The notes below the pieces were generated by a model. That model did no database searches. It saw only the letters and a program-made list of their open reading frames with translations, and was not told where the DNA came from. From Chitinophaga pinensis (GTDB lineage: Bacteria > Bacteroidota > Bacteroidia > UBA7662), in contig CAMCHJ010000007.1 of NCBI GenBank assembly GCA_945874665.1, forward strand, positions 38,550-102,549: 64,000 bases of DNA, given 5' to 3'. The position numbers and the translations under genes were made by a program. Below, piece by piece: positions 44,046 through 51,096 of this stretch. Position 1 is the first letter of the stretch. Each line of letters opens with the position of its first letter.

Positions 44046-44402
44046 ATGCAAGCGGCTACACTCCCCACATTTTGGCGCTGGACTGGCTGGTCGATGAAAC
44101 GCCCCCAAGCCCGCAACCTGCAACTGCTGCTCGATACCCATCTGGTAGTGCCAGCGCGCTTCCAGGGCCGCTACCGAGTTGATAAAAAAACACGCTTGCG
44201 ATATACCTATGACCGCAAACTAGAACTCGCCCAAGTGGCTGTGGTGCAAGGTTACCAAACCCTCGGCTACCTGCCCCTGCCCGACGCCCAACTAGTTTAT
44301 GGCTGGCGGCAATCCAAGCTCAAATACAGCTTCCGTATACTCGAAGCAGGCACCACTGCGTTCGGCAACACGGCGCTGCGACTGCGAATAACGATGCCAT
44401 AG
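44046..44402 (+). CDS. 118-aa protein with faint HIRAN-like core
   Basis: A small basic protein. The segment VAVVQGYQTLGYLPLPDA (about 76-93), preceded by a strand-rich RLRYTYDRKLELAQ, resembles the central 'D..AVAV..G..LGY(V/L)P' signature of HIRAN domains, which recognise DNA 3' ends or damaged DNA in helicases and also occur alone in bacteria. The expected N-P-x-D before the AVAV strand is missing, so assignment is tentative. It starts 1 nt after the 45-residue peptide gene, making a two-gene unit with no other neighbour in the transcript. The N-terminal 25 residues are Trp- and Arg-rich. Confidence 0.55.
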   Translation: MQAATLPTFWRWTGWSMKRPQARNLQLLLDTHLVVPARFQGRYRVDKKTRLRYTYDRKLELAQVAVVQGYQTLGYLPLPDAQLVYGWRQSKLKYSFRILEAGTTAFGNTALRLRITMP

Positions 44403-44512
44403 GCAGAGGAACGGCTTGTTCGGCTCGCATTGCAGATTTGATCGGGACGAATTTTGCATGTTTGCTACAGACTTCGTTTGCGAATGTGACTTACGGCAGC
44501 GTACTTTGTGAC

Positions 44513-44953
44513 ATGGCTACCATTTCAACCAGCAGTGCACCGAATCCGGTGGGACTGTATCCGCACGCGCGACGCGCTGGTAATTTATTGTTCCTATCGG
44601 GCATTGGTCCCCGTGCCGCTGGCACCGATGCCAACGACCCACAGGTACCGGGCTTGCAGTTAGACAAAAACGGGAATTTCGAAGCCTTCGATTTTGAAGC
44701 GCAAGTGCACCAGGTGCTCGCCAATGTAAAAGCCGTGCTTGAAGCGAGCGGCGCTCGCATGGAAGACCTTGTAGACATCACTGTGTACCTCACCGATATG
44801 AAGCGCGATTTTAAAACCTTTAACCGCGTGTATGCCGAGTATTTTAGGGAAATGGAGCCCAAGCCGTGTCGTACTACAGTAGAAGTTGGTGCCCTGCCCA
44901 CCGCCATTGCCATTGAGCTCAAGTGCATGGCCGTTATCCCCGAAATATTATGA
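44513..44953 (+). CDS. RidA family protein, 2-aminomuconate deaminase type
   Basis: A 146-residue YjgF/RidA-fold protein. The opening (MATISTSSAPNPVGLYPHAR) and FLSGIGPRAAGTDANDPQVPG match the subgroup annotated 2-aminomuconate deaminase, which converts 2-aminomuconate to 4-oxalocrotonate late in kynurenine or aminophenol breakdown. A generic enamine deaminase is the alternative. EPKPCRTTVEVGALP contains the conserved Arg that binds the substrate carboxylate. ATG at 44513 fits known N termini; the frame extends to 44438 without similarity. It overlaps the next ORF by ATGA. Confidence 0.8.
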   Translation: MATISTSSAPNPVGLYPHARRAGNLLFLSGIGPRAAGTDANDPQVPGLQLDKNGNFEAFDFEAQVHQVLANVKAVLEASGARMEDLVDITVYLTDMKRDFKTFNRVYAEYFREMEPKPCRTTVEVGALPTAIAIELKCMAVIPEIL

Positions 44954-45225
44954 GCGCAAATACCGAACAAGCGGGCAAAGCTGTAAAAAAGTCTACGCAT
45001 GACGCTGCAAACAAAGCAGCCATCGAAACTGCTACCAAATCAGAAGCGAATACCCTCCTTCACTTTGTACTTGGGTTAGCCCTTGGCGGCGGCTTGGTAG
45101 CAGGCATGCAAGCCCGCCTCTGGTGGCTCGAACTGTTGTGCTTGGCTGGCGTGCTGCTGTACGTTTTTCTCCGCTCGGGCATCACCAAAAGCATGCAAAA
45201 GAGGGCTGCTGAGCGTAAATCGTAG
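44950..45225 (+). CDS. Small two-helix membrane protein, 91 aa
   Basis: Unknown protein with a charged, Lys/Ala-rich N-terminal third (about 1-30) and two hydrophobic helices (about 33-50 and 55-72), ending in a basic tail. No family recognised. Its ATG overlaps the stop of the RidA-like gene (ATGA), so it is translated from that message; no functional link is evident. Confidence 0.65.
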   Translation: MSANTEQAGKAVKKSTHDAANKAAIETATKSEANTLLHFVLGLALGGGLVAGMQARLWWLELLCLAGVLLYVFLRSGITKSMQKRAAERKS

Positions 45226-45357
45226 TGAATCTTGTATTTGAAGCCCGTTTTTTTTTTGAAATGAAGCTTATTTCAGACCCCGTTTGAGCCGCAAATCGAA
45301 AATTTTTAAGCTGTCATCTAGCAAAAATTCCTCACAAAAGTTGCGCTGATGGCGCCT

Positions 45358-46344
45358 TCAAAGCTTGTGCTTCCGATTCTCCATCAATAAAGGCAAGGTC
45401 CACTCGAGCTGCCGCTCAAACAACTGCGAACGCACTGGGCAATCGGTTTGCACACATAGGCTGCAGCTGCTGGGCAAACAAGGATCTACGTGGATGAAAA
45501 ACTCTACCCGTTGTCCAAACTCCGACGCCACCAGCGCATCTACCAGCTGAATTTCGTCGTGCGCCTGTTGCACATCGTAATAACACGGCAAGGTCATGTG
45601 ACCATCTACATGCAGCATGCGACCGTATTTAATGAGCCGCAGGTTGTGGAAGTCGATCCAGTCGGGACGGCGCTGCGCCTGCAACACCACGGCAAAGCGC
45701 TTGATGAGTGCCTCATCGGCTTCGTCCATCATGCCTGCCACGCTGGGTTGTAAAATGCGGTAACTGGTGTACATTAAAAACACACCAAAGCCAGCCGCCA
45801 CCAAACTATCGAGCCAAAACCAATTGGTAAGCAGCACCAAGCCTAGTCCGAGCACCATCGCTAAAGTACTCCAAGCATCGGTTTGAAGGTGCCTTCCCCC
45901 CGCTAAAAGGGGCAGAGAATTGGCTATTTTTCCCTTTCGTAAGGCCAAACTGCCTAAAATATAATTGGCGAGTCCCGCTGCCGCAGTGATGGCCAAACCC
46001 AAGTCGAGCGACTGCAGCGGCTGTGGCGACCAGAGGTTGTAAAGCGATTTGCCGCCAATGATCAGGCCTGCCAGTCCGAGCAAGGCGCCCTCCACCCCTG
46101 CGGCCAAAAACTCTACTTTGCCATGGCCATAAGGATGGTTTAAGTCGCGCGGGCGTTGACTCAGCACCAAACTGTACCAAGTAAAAGCGCCGGCCAGCAC
46201 ATTTACCACACTTTCGCCCGCATCGCTGAGGATGGTATTGGAACCTGTTAGTTGCCAAGCGAGTAATTTGAGTGCTAAAAGCAGGGTGCCAATCACCACC
46301 AACCAACGTTGGAATCGAATTTCGTCGCTGTGAGAGGCTTGCAT
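45358..46344 (-). CDS. Cation diffusion facilitator transporter with Cys-rich tail
   Basis: A 328-residue CDF protein with six helices. TM2 carries LSDAGESVVN and TM5 region HLQTDAWST, the two halves of the transport site; HPYGHGKVEFLAAG is the family signature after TM2. The cytoplasmic domain ends with an unusual cysteine-rich tail (HVDPCLPSSCSLCVQTDCP, about 286-304) not part of the standard CDF fold and suited to metal sensing or binding. It likely exports Zn, Co or Fe/Mn. A TACTTTTA element sits 4 nt before the ATG. It is a single-gene unit lying inside the tryptophan-catabolism region. Confidence 0.88.
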   Translation of the reverse strand: MQASHSDEIRFQRWLVVIGTLLLALKLLAWQLTGSNTILSDAGESVVNVLAGAFTWYSLVLSQRPRDLNHPYGHGKVEFLAAGVEGALLGLAGLIIGGKSLYNLWSPQPLQSLDLGLAITAAAGLANYILGSLALRKGKIANSLPLLAGGRHLQTDAWSTLAMVLGLGLVLLTNWFWLDSLVAAGFGVFLMYTSYRILQPSVAGMMDEADEALIKRFAVVLQAQRRPDWIDFHNLRLIKYGRMLHVDGHMTLPCYYDVQQAHDEIQLVDALVASEFGQRVEFFIHVDPCLPSSCSLCVQTDCPVRSQLFERQLEWTLPLLMENRKHKL

Positions 46345-46657
46345 GGAGTAAAAGTAGGCAATAAAGGCGGTCGGCTGTCACCCTCCTTCAGGAGCCTGTG
46401 TAAATTGAATCAAATAGTGCGTGCTCGGGCACTCTATAGCGACCCCAAATAGCACCCCACATTTATGTTTGCACAACCCCGCTAAAGTAATTCAAAACCA
46501 AATAAGCCAATCATTGGTGTTCGGATACTTCTTTTACCCCCCTATGACCTTGTAATTAGAACTGGGCGGAGGAGGCACTACTCGTATTCACCGCAAAAAA
46601 TGCGGTAAAAACCTACTTATTCACCGCACATCGACGCTTAAACTGCGCTCGTCAGTC
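46345..46657. other. Intergenic region, 313 bp
   Basis: No gene is visible. It holds the CDF promoter element TACTTTTA (46349-46356), an inverted repeat ACCGCA-N5-TGCGGT (46590-46606) and two copies of TATTCACCGCA (about 46585-46595 and 46618-46628). The inverted repeat lies 50 nt past the end of the dehydrogenase gene but has no proper T-tract on that strand. Confidence 0.6.
46349..46356 (-). promoter_or_regulatory. -7-like element TACTTTTA of the CDF gene
   Basis: TACTTTTA (one mismatch) on the minus strand, 4 nt before the ATG at 46344. Confidence 0.4.
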
Positions 46658-48103
46658 TCAATACTTTATACAAACGTTGGTAGCCTCGGTAAAAAACTTC
46701 AGCGCCTCCCAGCCCCCTTCCCTGCCCACGCCCGAAGCCTTGGCACCTCCAAAAGGCGTACGCAAATCGCGCAGCAACCAGCAATTTACCCAAACAATGC
46801 CAAATTTGAGCTTGGCACTGAGGCGGTGGGCGCGCCCCACATGACTGGTCCATAAACCCGCCGCCAGTCCATACGCCGTATCGTTTGCTATGTGCAGCGC
46901 CTCCGATTCGGTATCGAAGGGAATGAGGGTTACTACGGGACCAAAAATCTCTTCTTGATTGGTGCGGCAACTGTTCGCAAGTCCTTCAATAACGGTAGGC
47001 CTGATGAACCAGCCCTTTGCACAGCGACCCCCAGGCTGCACGGCATGGCCTCCCGTAAGGATGCGGCCGCCTTCTTCTTGCGCCAAGGCAATGTACGACA
47101 TCACCTTATTGAAGTGCTGCTCCGAGGCAATGGCGCCTAAATCATTGCCTTCTTCGGTAGGGTCACCTACCTTTAAAGCCGTTACCCGCGCTATAAAATC
47201 AGCACGGAAACGGTCGTAAATGCTTCTTTCAATCAAAATCCGGGAGCCACACAAACAAATCTCGCCCTGATTAGTAAAAGCCGACCGTACCGCTGTGCTC
47301 AGCGCCAATTCGTAATCGGCATCGGCAAAAATAAGGGTGGGGTTTTTGCCTCCCAGCTCTAGCGACAGCTTCTTAAACAGCGGTGCCGCCTGGCTGGCAA
47401 TGGTGGCGCCCGTAAGTGTGCCACCGGTAAAACTGATGGCCTGCACATCGGGATGGATATTGAGCGAATTGCCAATGTTGGCACCTAATCCATGTAAAAT
47501 ATTGAGCACGCCGGCTGGCATACCTGCCTCGATGCATAGTTGGCTGAGCAAAAAAGCAGTCATCGGCGTTATCTCCGAAGGTTTGGCGACCACAGTATTA
47601 CCCGCCGCGAGGGCCGGTGCAATCTTCCATGTAAACAAATACAATGGTAAATTCCAAGGCGAAATGCAAGCCACTACCCCCAGCGGCTGGCGCAAGGTGT
47701 AATTGATGGCCGTGCCGTCGGTGCTGTGCGACTCCGAAGCCGCATGCTGGATAGCCGAGGCAAAAAAGCGGAAATTATCAACCGCACGGGGAATATCCAT
47801 GCGCATGGCGAGGGCCACCGGCTTGCCTTGGTCGCGACTCTCAGCCTGCGCCAATTCCGGCAACCGGGCCTCCATGAGGTCGGCTACCTTGTTGAGGATG
47901 GCCGCGCGTTGGGCCACAGGCATGGCCGACCAAACTGGAAAGGCTTCCTTGGCAGCCGCCACCGCCACTTCCACATCCATAGCGCTGGAATCGGGCAAAC
48001 TGCCGTACACCTTGCCGGTGGCTGGCTCATAGTTGGGGAGACTTTGTCCCGATAAAGCCGGCTGCAGCTGGCCATTGATGTAGTTTTGTATGTGAAGAAG
48101 CAT
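46658..48103 (-). CDS. Aldehyde dehydrogenase, 2-aminomuconic-semialdehyde dehydrogenase type
   Basis: A 481-residue NAD-dependent aldehyde dehydrogenase. It has SPWNLPL (N-169 region), FTGGTLTGATIA for cofactor binding, ELGGKNP with the general-base Glu and GEICLCGSRI with the catalytic Cys. The C-terminal VNCWLLRDLRTPFGG and FFTEATNVCIKY are characteristic of the ALDH8 / aminomuconate- and hydroxymuconate-semialdehyde dehydrogenase group. With a tryptophan dioxygenase and a RidA-type deaminase nearby, the aminomuconate role is favoured. ATG at 48103 is chosen (10 nt after the SDR stop); the longer frame to 48139 would overlap the SDR gene. Confidence 0.87.
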   Translation of the reverse strand: MLLHIQNYINGQLQPALSGQSLPNYEPATGKVYGSLPDSSAMDVEVAVAAAKEAFPVWSAMPVAQRAAILNKVADLMEARLPELAQAESRDQGKPVALAMRMDIPRAVDNFRFFASAIQHAASESHSTDGTAINYTLRQPLGVVACISPWNLPLYLFTWKIAPALAAGNTVVAKPSEITPMTAFLLSQLCIEAGMPAGVLNILHGLGANIGNSLNIHPDVQAISFTGGTLTGATIASQAAPLFKKLSLELGGKNPTLIFADADYELALSTAVRSAFTNQGEICLCGSRILIERSIYDRFRADFIARVTALKVGDPTEEGNDLGAIASEQHFNKVMSYIALAQEEGGRILTGGHAVQPGGRCAKGWFIRPTVIEGLANSCRTNQEEIFGPVVTLIPFDTESEALHIANDTAYGLAAGLWTSHVGRAHRLSAKLKFGIVWVNCWLLRDLRTPFGGAKASGVGREGGWEALKFFTEATNVCIKY

Positions 48104-48113
48104 GGCGGTAGGA

Positions 48114-48905
48114 TTAAAGATTTCCAGTGCGGCCCCCATCTACCGGCAGGTTAATGCCGTTGATATAAGCAGCGGCGGGACTCGCCAAAAAGGCAATGGC
48201 TGAACCAATTTCGTGGGCTTCGCCGAAGCGGCCGGCGGGAATTTCGGCTAGCATTTCCGCGGCCACATCAGAAACCTCATGGCCAGTTTTGGCAGCCTTG
48301 TTTTCAATGATGTTTTCTAAGCGCAAAGTGCGCGTAGCACCCGGAAGGACATTGTTTACAGTGATGCCGTCTATGGCCACCTCCAACGAGAGCGTTTTGG
48401 CCCAGTTGGCCACAGCGGCGCGGATGGTATTGCTCACGCCCAAACCTTTGAGCGGTTGCTTCACAGAGGTAGAAATAACGTTGATGATGCGGCCATAGCC
48501 CGCGTTTCGCATTCCTGGAAGCAGTTTTTGTACCAGAATGTGGTTGGCGAGCAGGTGACTGTTAAAGGCTGCGGTAAATTCTTGCGCCTTGGCGTTTTGG
48601 ATGGGCCCGGCAGGCGGTCCACCCGTATTATTGACCAAAATATGCGCCACATGGCCCACATCTACCCAGCTTTGGAGTACAAGTTCAAGCATGCGGAGGT
48701 CTTGAAAATCGGCAGCAATCCAGCTGTGCTCTTGCTGCGCTGGTCGCGGCAAGGCGCTGGCTACTTCAATGAGCTTATCGGGATTGCGGGCCATCAGCAC
48801 CACCGTGGCGCCCATGCTGGCGAGCAGTTCGGCGGCAGCTTTGCCAATGCCTTGGGTGCTGCCACAAACGAGGGCAGTTTTTCCAGTTAAATCAAGTTGT
48901 AGCAT
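48114..48905 (-). CDS. SDR-family protein with altered catalytic residues
   Basis: A 263-residue short-chain dehydrogenase/reductase fold. The cofactor loop is CGSTQGIGKA (TGxxxGIG type). The usual Y-x3-K catalytic pair is not found: the aligned segment reads GLGVSNTIRAAVANWAKTL. This matches an SDR subgroup described as lacking a perfect catalytic tetrad. From memory this subgroup recurs in tryptophan-degradation clusters of Bacteroidota, and here it directly precedes the aminomuconate-type ALDH. The start at 48905 (MLQLDLTGK) overlaps the nth end by 14 nt; the frame open to 49010 has no SDR character. Confidence 0.82.
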   Translation of the reverse strand: MLQLDLTGKTALVCGSTQGIGKAAAELLASMGATVVLMARNPDKLIEVASALPRPAQQEHSWIAADFQDLRMLELVLQSWVDVGHVAHILVNNTGGPPAGPIQNAKAQEFTAAFNSHLLANHILVQKLLPGMRNAGYGRIINVISTSVKQPLKGLGVSNTIRAAVANWAKTLSLEVAIDGITVNNVLPGATRTLRLENIIENKAAKTGHEVSDVAAEMLAEIPAGRFGEAHEIGSAIAFLASPAAAYINGINLPVDGGRTGNL

Positions 48906-49569
48906 CTTTTTTTGCTTTGAGCGCCAAACGACGCTGTTGTTTTTCGTAAAAAGCACACACTTCCTGCAGGGCGCAGTCGGCACATTTAGGCGTTCGGGCC
49001 ACGCACACATACCTGCCGTGCAATATAAGCCAATGGTGTGCGCGGGAGATCAGCATTTCGGGGAGGTATTTTACGAGCTGCTTTTCAGTTTCTAGGGGGG
49101 TACGCGACTTTTGGGTGAGTCCAAGCCGTGCCGACACCCGAAACACATGCGTATCAACCGCCATGGCGGGCTTGTCGAAGATCACCGAGGCGATGACATT
49201 GGCGGTTTTGCGCCCCACACCCGGCAATTTCACCAGCTCGTTGATTTCGGAAGGCACTTGGTCTTTGAACTCGTGGTGCAACATCTGCCCCAAGCCTACC
49301 AAATGTTTCGCCTTGTTATTTGGATAAGAAATGCTGCGGATGTAGCTAAAAACCTCGTCTACACTGGCCTCCGACAGCGCTTGTGCATCGGGAAACCGCT
49401 CGAAAAAGCGCGGCGTGGTGAGGTTCACCCGTTTGTCGGTGCACTGCGCACTCAGCACCACGGCCACCAACAGCTCATAAGGATTGCCGTAAAACAATTC
49501 CGTTTCTGCCTCCGGCGCTGTGCGGAGAAAATGGTCGATCACAAATTGGTAGCGTTCTTTGCGGCGCAT
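48892..49569 (-). CDS. nth: Endonuclease III
   Basis: A 225-residue DNA glycosylase/AP lyase that removes oxidised pyrimidines. LPGVGRKTANV is the helix-hairpin-helix with the catalytic Lys, VDTHVFR holds the catalytic Asp, and the C terminus carries the [4Fe-4S] pattern C-x6-C-x2-C-x5-C (CVARTPKCADCALQEVC). It heads a transcript continuing into the SDR and ALDH genes (nth-SDR overlap). A TAATTTCG element lies 7 nt before the ATG. Confidence 0.93.
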   Translation of the reverse strand: MRRKERYQFVIDHFLRTAPEAETELFYGNPYELLVAVVLSAQCTDKRVNLTTPRFFERFPDAQALSEASVDEVFSYIRSISYPNNKAKHLVGLGQMLHHEFKDQVPSEINELVKLPGVGRKTANVIASVIFDKPAMAVDTHVFRVSARLGLTQKSRTPLETEKQLVKYLPEMLISRAHHWLILHGRYVCVARTPKCADCALQEVCAFYEKQQRRLALKAKKDATT

Positions 49570-49576
49570 AAGTGCT

Positions 49577-49584
49577 CGAAATTA
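49577..49584 (-). promoter_or_regulatory. -7 element TAATTTCG of the nth-SDR-ALDH operon
   Basis: TAATTTCG on the minus strand lies 7 nt before the ATG at 49569. Confidence 0.5.
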
Positions 49585-49756
49585 CACAGAAATCAGTGAA
49601 AAGTGGGCAGCAAAAAAGCAGTTGCATGCACAAGGAATTTCAACCCGCACCAAGTACCGCGCATGGTCACGCAACCAACACCTGTCCAAATTCCTGATAG
49701 CCATCCCCCAACCCATAAAATGGCGCTGGAGGTAGGACCAAATACTTAACGATCAA

Positions 49757-49975
49757 TCAAACGCTCGCCGCGTAATCGAGCAATTGTTGCAGTCGCATTT
49801 TACTTGGTTCGAGGAGCGGGGCATTTAAAGCACCAATGATTTCGGCATATTCAGAGTAATCCTGCTGTAAATCGGTATCGCTAATGAGCAGGTGCTCGAA
49901 TTGATTGCGATCCACCGGTGGTAGTTCATTAAAAAGATGCAGGAAAAGGAGATTGTTGGTAGAGCTTTGCGCCAT
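49757..49975 (-). CDS. Small acidic hypothetical protein, 72 aa
   Basis: A predicted helical, acidic 72-residue protein (FNELPPVDRNQFEHLLISD at about 14-32). No signal peptide or membrane segment. Codon use fits the genome and no better frame competes. I do not recognise a family. The single-gene unit lies between nth and the divergent antiporter; no clear -7 element was found. Confidence 0.5.
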   Translation of the reverse strand: MAQSSTNNLLFLHLFNELPPVDRNQFEHLLISDTDLQQDYSEYAEIIGALNAPLLEPSKMRLQQLLDYAASV

Positions 49976-50109
49976 AGAATGAATTTGCTTCTTAAACGGA
50001 TGAAAGGGAGGCCTATTGCGGAAGTCGGAAATAAATTAATCCATGTACAGTCAGCATTTTGCAAGTGTGGATTTCGGCACCAAAAACACAACGGCAGTAG
50101 ATTTATGAT

Positions 50110-50117
50110 TATTTTTG
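50110..50117 (+). promoter_or_regulatory. -7 element TATTTTTG of the antiporter-dxs operon
   Basis: Perfect TAnnTTTG, 16 nt before the ATG at 50134, which is preceded by an A-run. Confidence 0.6.
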
Positions 50118-50133
50118 CGCGCTAATAAAAAAA

Positions 50134-51096
50134 ATGATACAGGTTTTAATGTTGATAGCCGGACTGGCCATGCTAGTAAAAGGCTCAGATTGGTTGGTGC
50201 AAGGGGCCTCGGGGCTGGCCAAAAAGTACAATGTACCAAATATCGTGATTGGACTCACTATTGTTTCGTTTGGCACCTCGATGCCAGAGATGCTGGTGAG
50301 CCTGCTTTCGAGCTTCAGAGGCAGTTCCGATATCGCCCTTGGCAATGTGCTGGGCTCAAATACGGCGAATGTTCTTCTCATTTTAGGACTGTCGGCCCTC
50401 ATTTTTCCACTCACCGTACAGCGTAAGACCACTTGGGTTGAAATACCAGTTTCGTTGTTGGCGGCTGTATTACTAGGCGTTTTAGCCCACTTTGGCTTCG
50501 AAAGCACCGTAGACCAAAAAATGATTGGTCGCGGCGACGGCATCATCCTCCTCATTTGTTTCGCTGGCTTCATGTGGTACATTTTCCACCTCGTAAAAAC
50601 AGGTAAAGATGTTGCTATGGAGCTTGATGGATTTGTACCCATGCCCCTCCGTAAAACCGTAATATTTATTCTTGTAGGGGTGGCTGCATTGACTTGGGGA
50701 GGACAGCTTTTTGTGGACAATGCCATCTTTTTAGCCAAAAGTTGGGGAGTCAGCGAGGCCTTGATTGGTTTAACAATCGTTGCCGTAGGAACTTCCTTGC
50801 CCGAATTATTTACCTCCGCCATTGCTGCTTACAAAAAACAAACGGATATCGCCGTGGGCAATGTAGTCGGCTCTAATATCTTTAATATCCTGTGGATTTT
50901 AGGCCTTAGCGCTACTATCAAGCCGCTGCGTTTTAATACTTCCACCAACTCCGATATCGCTGCCGTGATTGCCAGCTCGCTACTGCTGTTTGCGGTGATG
51001 TTTTTAGGCAAAAAGCACACGGTGGGGCGGTGGAAAGGATTGCTGTTTGTACTCCTATATATTGCTTACACCTGGTACTTGGTTCAACGTGGCTAA
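50134..51096 (+). CDS. Calcium/sodium antiporter (YrbG/CaCA family)
   Basis: A 320-residue cation exchanger with about ten helices in two inverted halves. The alpha-repeats are seen as VSFGTSMPEM...NVLGSNTANVLLILG and VAVGTSLPEL...NVVGSNIFNILWILG. It exchanges Ca2+ for Na+ (or H+) across the inner membrane. The stop is immediately followed by the dxs ATG (TAA-ATG). Confidence 0.92.
   Translation: MIQVLMLIAGLAMLVKGSDWLVQGASGLAKKYNVPNIVIGLTIVSFGTSMPEMLVSLLSSFRGSSDIALGNVLGSNTANVLLILGLSALIFPLTVQRKTTWVEIPVSLLAAVLLGVLAHFGFESTVDQKMIGRGDGIILLICFAGFMWYIFHLVKTGKDVAMELDGFVPMPLRKTVIFILVGVAALTWGGQLFVDNAIFLAKSWGVSEALIGLTIVAVGTSLPELFTSAIAAYKKQTDIAVGNVVGSNIFNILWILGLSATIKPLRFNTSTNSDIAAVIASSLLLFAVMFLGKKHTVGRWKGLLFVLLYIAYTWYLVQRG

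Noticed and set aside
44438-44512. N-terminal extension of the RidA-like protein
   Set aside because: The added residues have no similarity to RidA N termini; the ATG at 44513 starts the family's usual MATIS-type N terminus.
46590-46606. ACCGCA/TGCGGT hairpin considered as terminator of the ALDH operon
   Set aside because: On the relevant strand the hairpin is followed by GAATA rather than a T-tract; I list it only within the intergenic entry.
48906-49010. N-terminal extension of the SDR protein into nth
   Set aside because: The extra residues lie within the nth coding sequence in another frame and are not SDR-like; MLQLDLTGK is a standard SDR start.
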